13,355 bases of DNA, from the NCBI GenBank assembly GCA_041655035.1, contig JBAZCN010000088.1, forward strand, positions 1-13,355, given 5' to 3'. The stretch is from NAT127 sp041655035 (GTDB lineage: Bacteria > Pseudomonadota > Gammaproteobacteria > Pseudomonadales > Porticoccaceae). Positions 13,251 through 13,355 of the stretch are shown one piece after another. Every line of letters starts with the position of its first letter. The first letter of the stretch is position 1. A program made the position numbers and the translations under genes. The notes beneath the pieces were generated by a model. It worked only from the letters and a program-made list of their open reading frames with translations, was not told the origin of the DNA and searched no databases.

Positions 13251-13355
13251 GACACCTCCACAAGGCGGTATGCTACCGTCACTATGAGGTGTTTGATGAT
13301 GAGACGATCGTTCAGTATAGATTTTCGGCGAGAGACGGCCAGCTTGGTTCTGGAT
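13230..13355 (+). mobile_element. Left end of an IS3-family insertion sequence (partial)
   Basis: The sequence departs from the Rpn reading frame at about 13230 with TGTAGTGGCTTA, followed by TTTAGGACACC. The opening TG and the GGACAC block are characteristic of IS3-family terminal repeats. An OrfA start follows. Between them ACACCTC (13252-13258) and GAGGTGT (13286-13292) can pair and would cover the ribosome-binding site. Base composition is lower in GC than the fli genes. The right end and the target duplication lie outside the window. Confidence 0.8.
13296..13355 (+). CDS. IS3-family transposase OrfA, N-terminal fragment
   Basis: Twenty codons are visible before the window ends. After MM the peptide reads RRSFSIDFRRETASLVLD, the start of the helix-turn-helix DNA-binding OrfA of IS3-group elements, which commonly begin with a basic segment and F-S-x-(E/D)-F-(K/R)-R-E. 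OrfA recognises the element's ends and regulates the OrfAB transposase made by frameshifting. GAGGTG at 13286-13291 is the ribosome-binding site; either of two adjacent ATG codons (13296, 13299) may be used. The gene is cut by the window edge, not seen to be broken. Confidence 0.8.
   Translation, partial: MMRRSFSIDFRRETASLVLD

Overview
This window is almost entirely a flagellar basal-body, export-apparatus and switch gene cluster from a high-GC bacterium, most probably a gammaproteobacterium. Thirteen genes lie head to tail on the minus strand in the order fliF-fliG-fliH-fliI-fliJ-fliK-fliL-fliM-fliN-fliO-fliP-fliQ-fliR, from about 11548 down to 272. fliE is a single gene transcribed the other way (11963-12292, plus strand), and a flaG-family gene converges on it (12350-12700, minus strand). 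A lone fliE divergent from fliFGHIJK, followed by fliLMNOPQR, is the arrangement of Escherichia coli and Salmonella rather than Pseudomonas, where fliE precedes fliF on the same strand. This, together with an FlhDC-like operator in the fliE/fliF gap and a FliA-type promoter before flaG, suggests an FlhDC-FliA flagellar hierarchy without sigma-54. A Halomonas-like organism would fit, but the genus is a guess and nothing in the window fixes it.

Functionally the cluster encodes the MS ring (FliF) and its rod adaptor (FliE), the switch/C-ring (FliG, FliM, FliN), the export ATPase complex (FliH, FliI, FliJ), the hook-length ruler (FliK), the stator-associated FliL, and the membrane export gate (FliO, FliP, FliQ, FliR). 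Most neighbours overlap by 4-14 bases, which indicates translational coupling. The two larger gaps are before fliL (143 bases, possible internal promoter) and between fliP and fliQ (42 bases). flhB and flhA are not in the window.

The two ends are different in character. At the left end (1-253), just past the fliR stop codon, lie two near-identical 129-base units. Each contains two REP-like hairpins in inverted orientation, like a BIME (bacterial interspersed mosaic element). At the right end, beyond flaG, there is one more degenerate copy of the same hairpin (12938-12970). It is followed by the first 28 codons of an Rpn/PD-(D/E)XK-type gene (start 13149) that is interrupted at about 13230 by the left end of an IS3-family insertion sequence whose orfA runs off the window.

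I found no RNA genes, CRISPR array or wholly unknown multi-gene system. The most useful leads are the regulatory sites, the repeat family, the interrupted Rpn gene, a duplicated motif in FliN and a 22-base perfect palindrome that forms the tail of fliJ.
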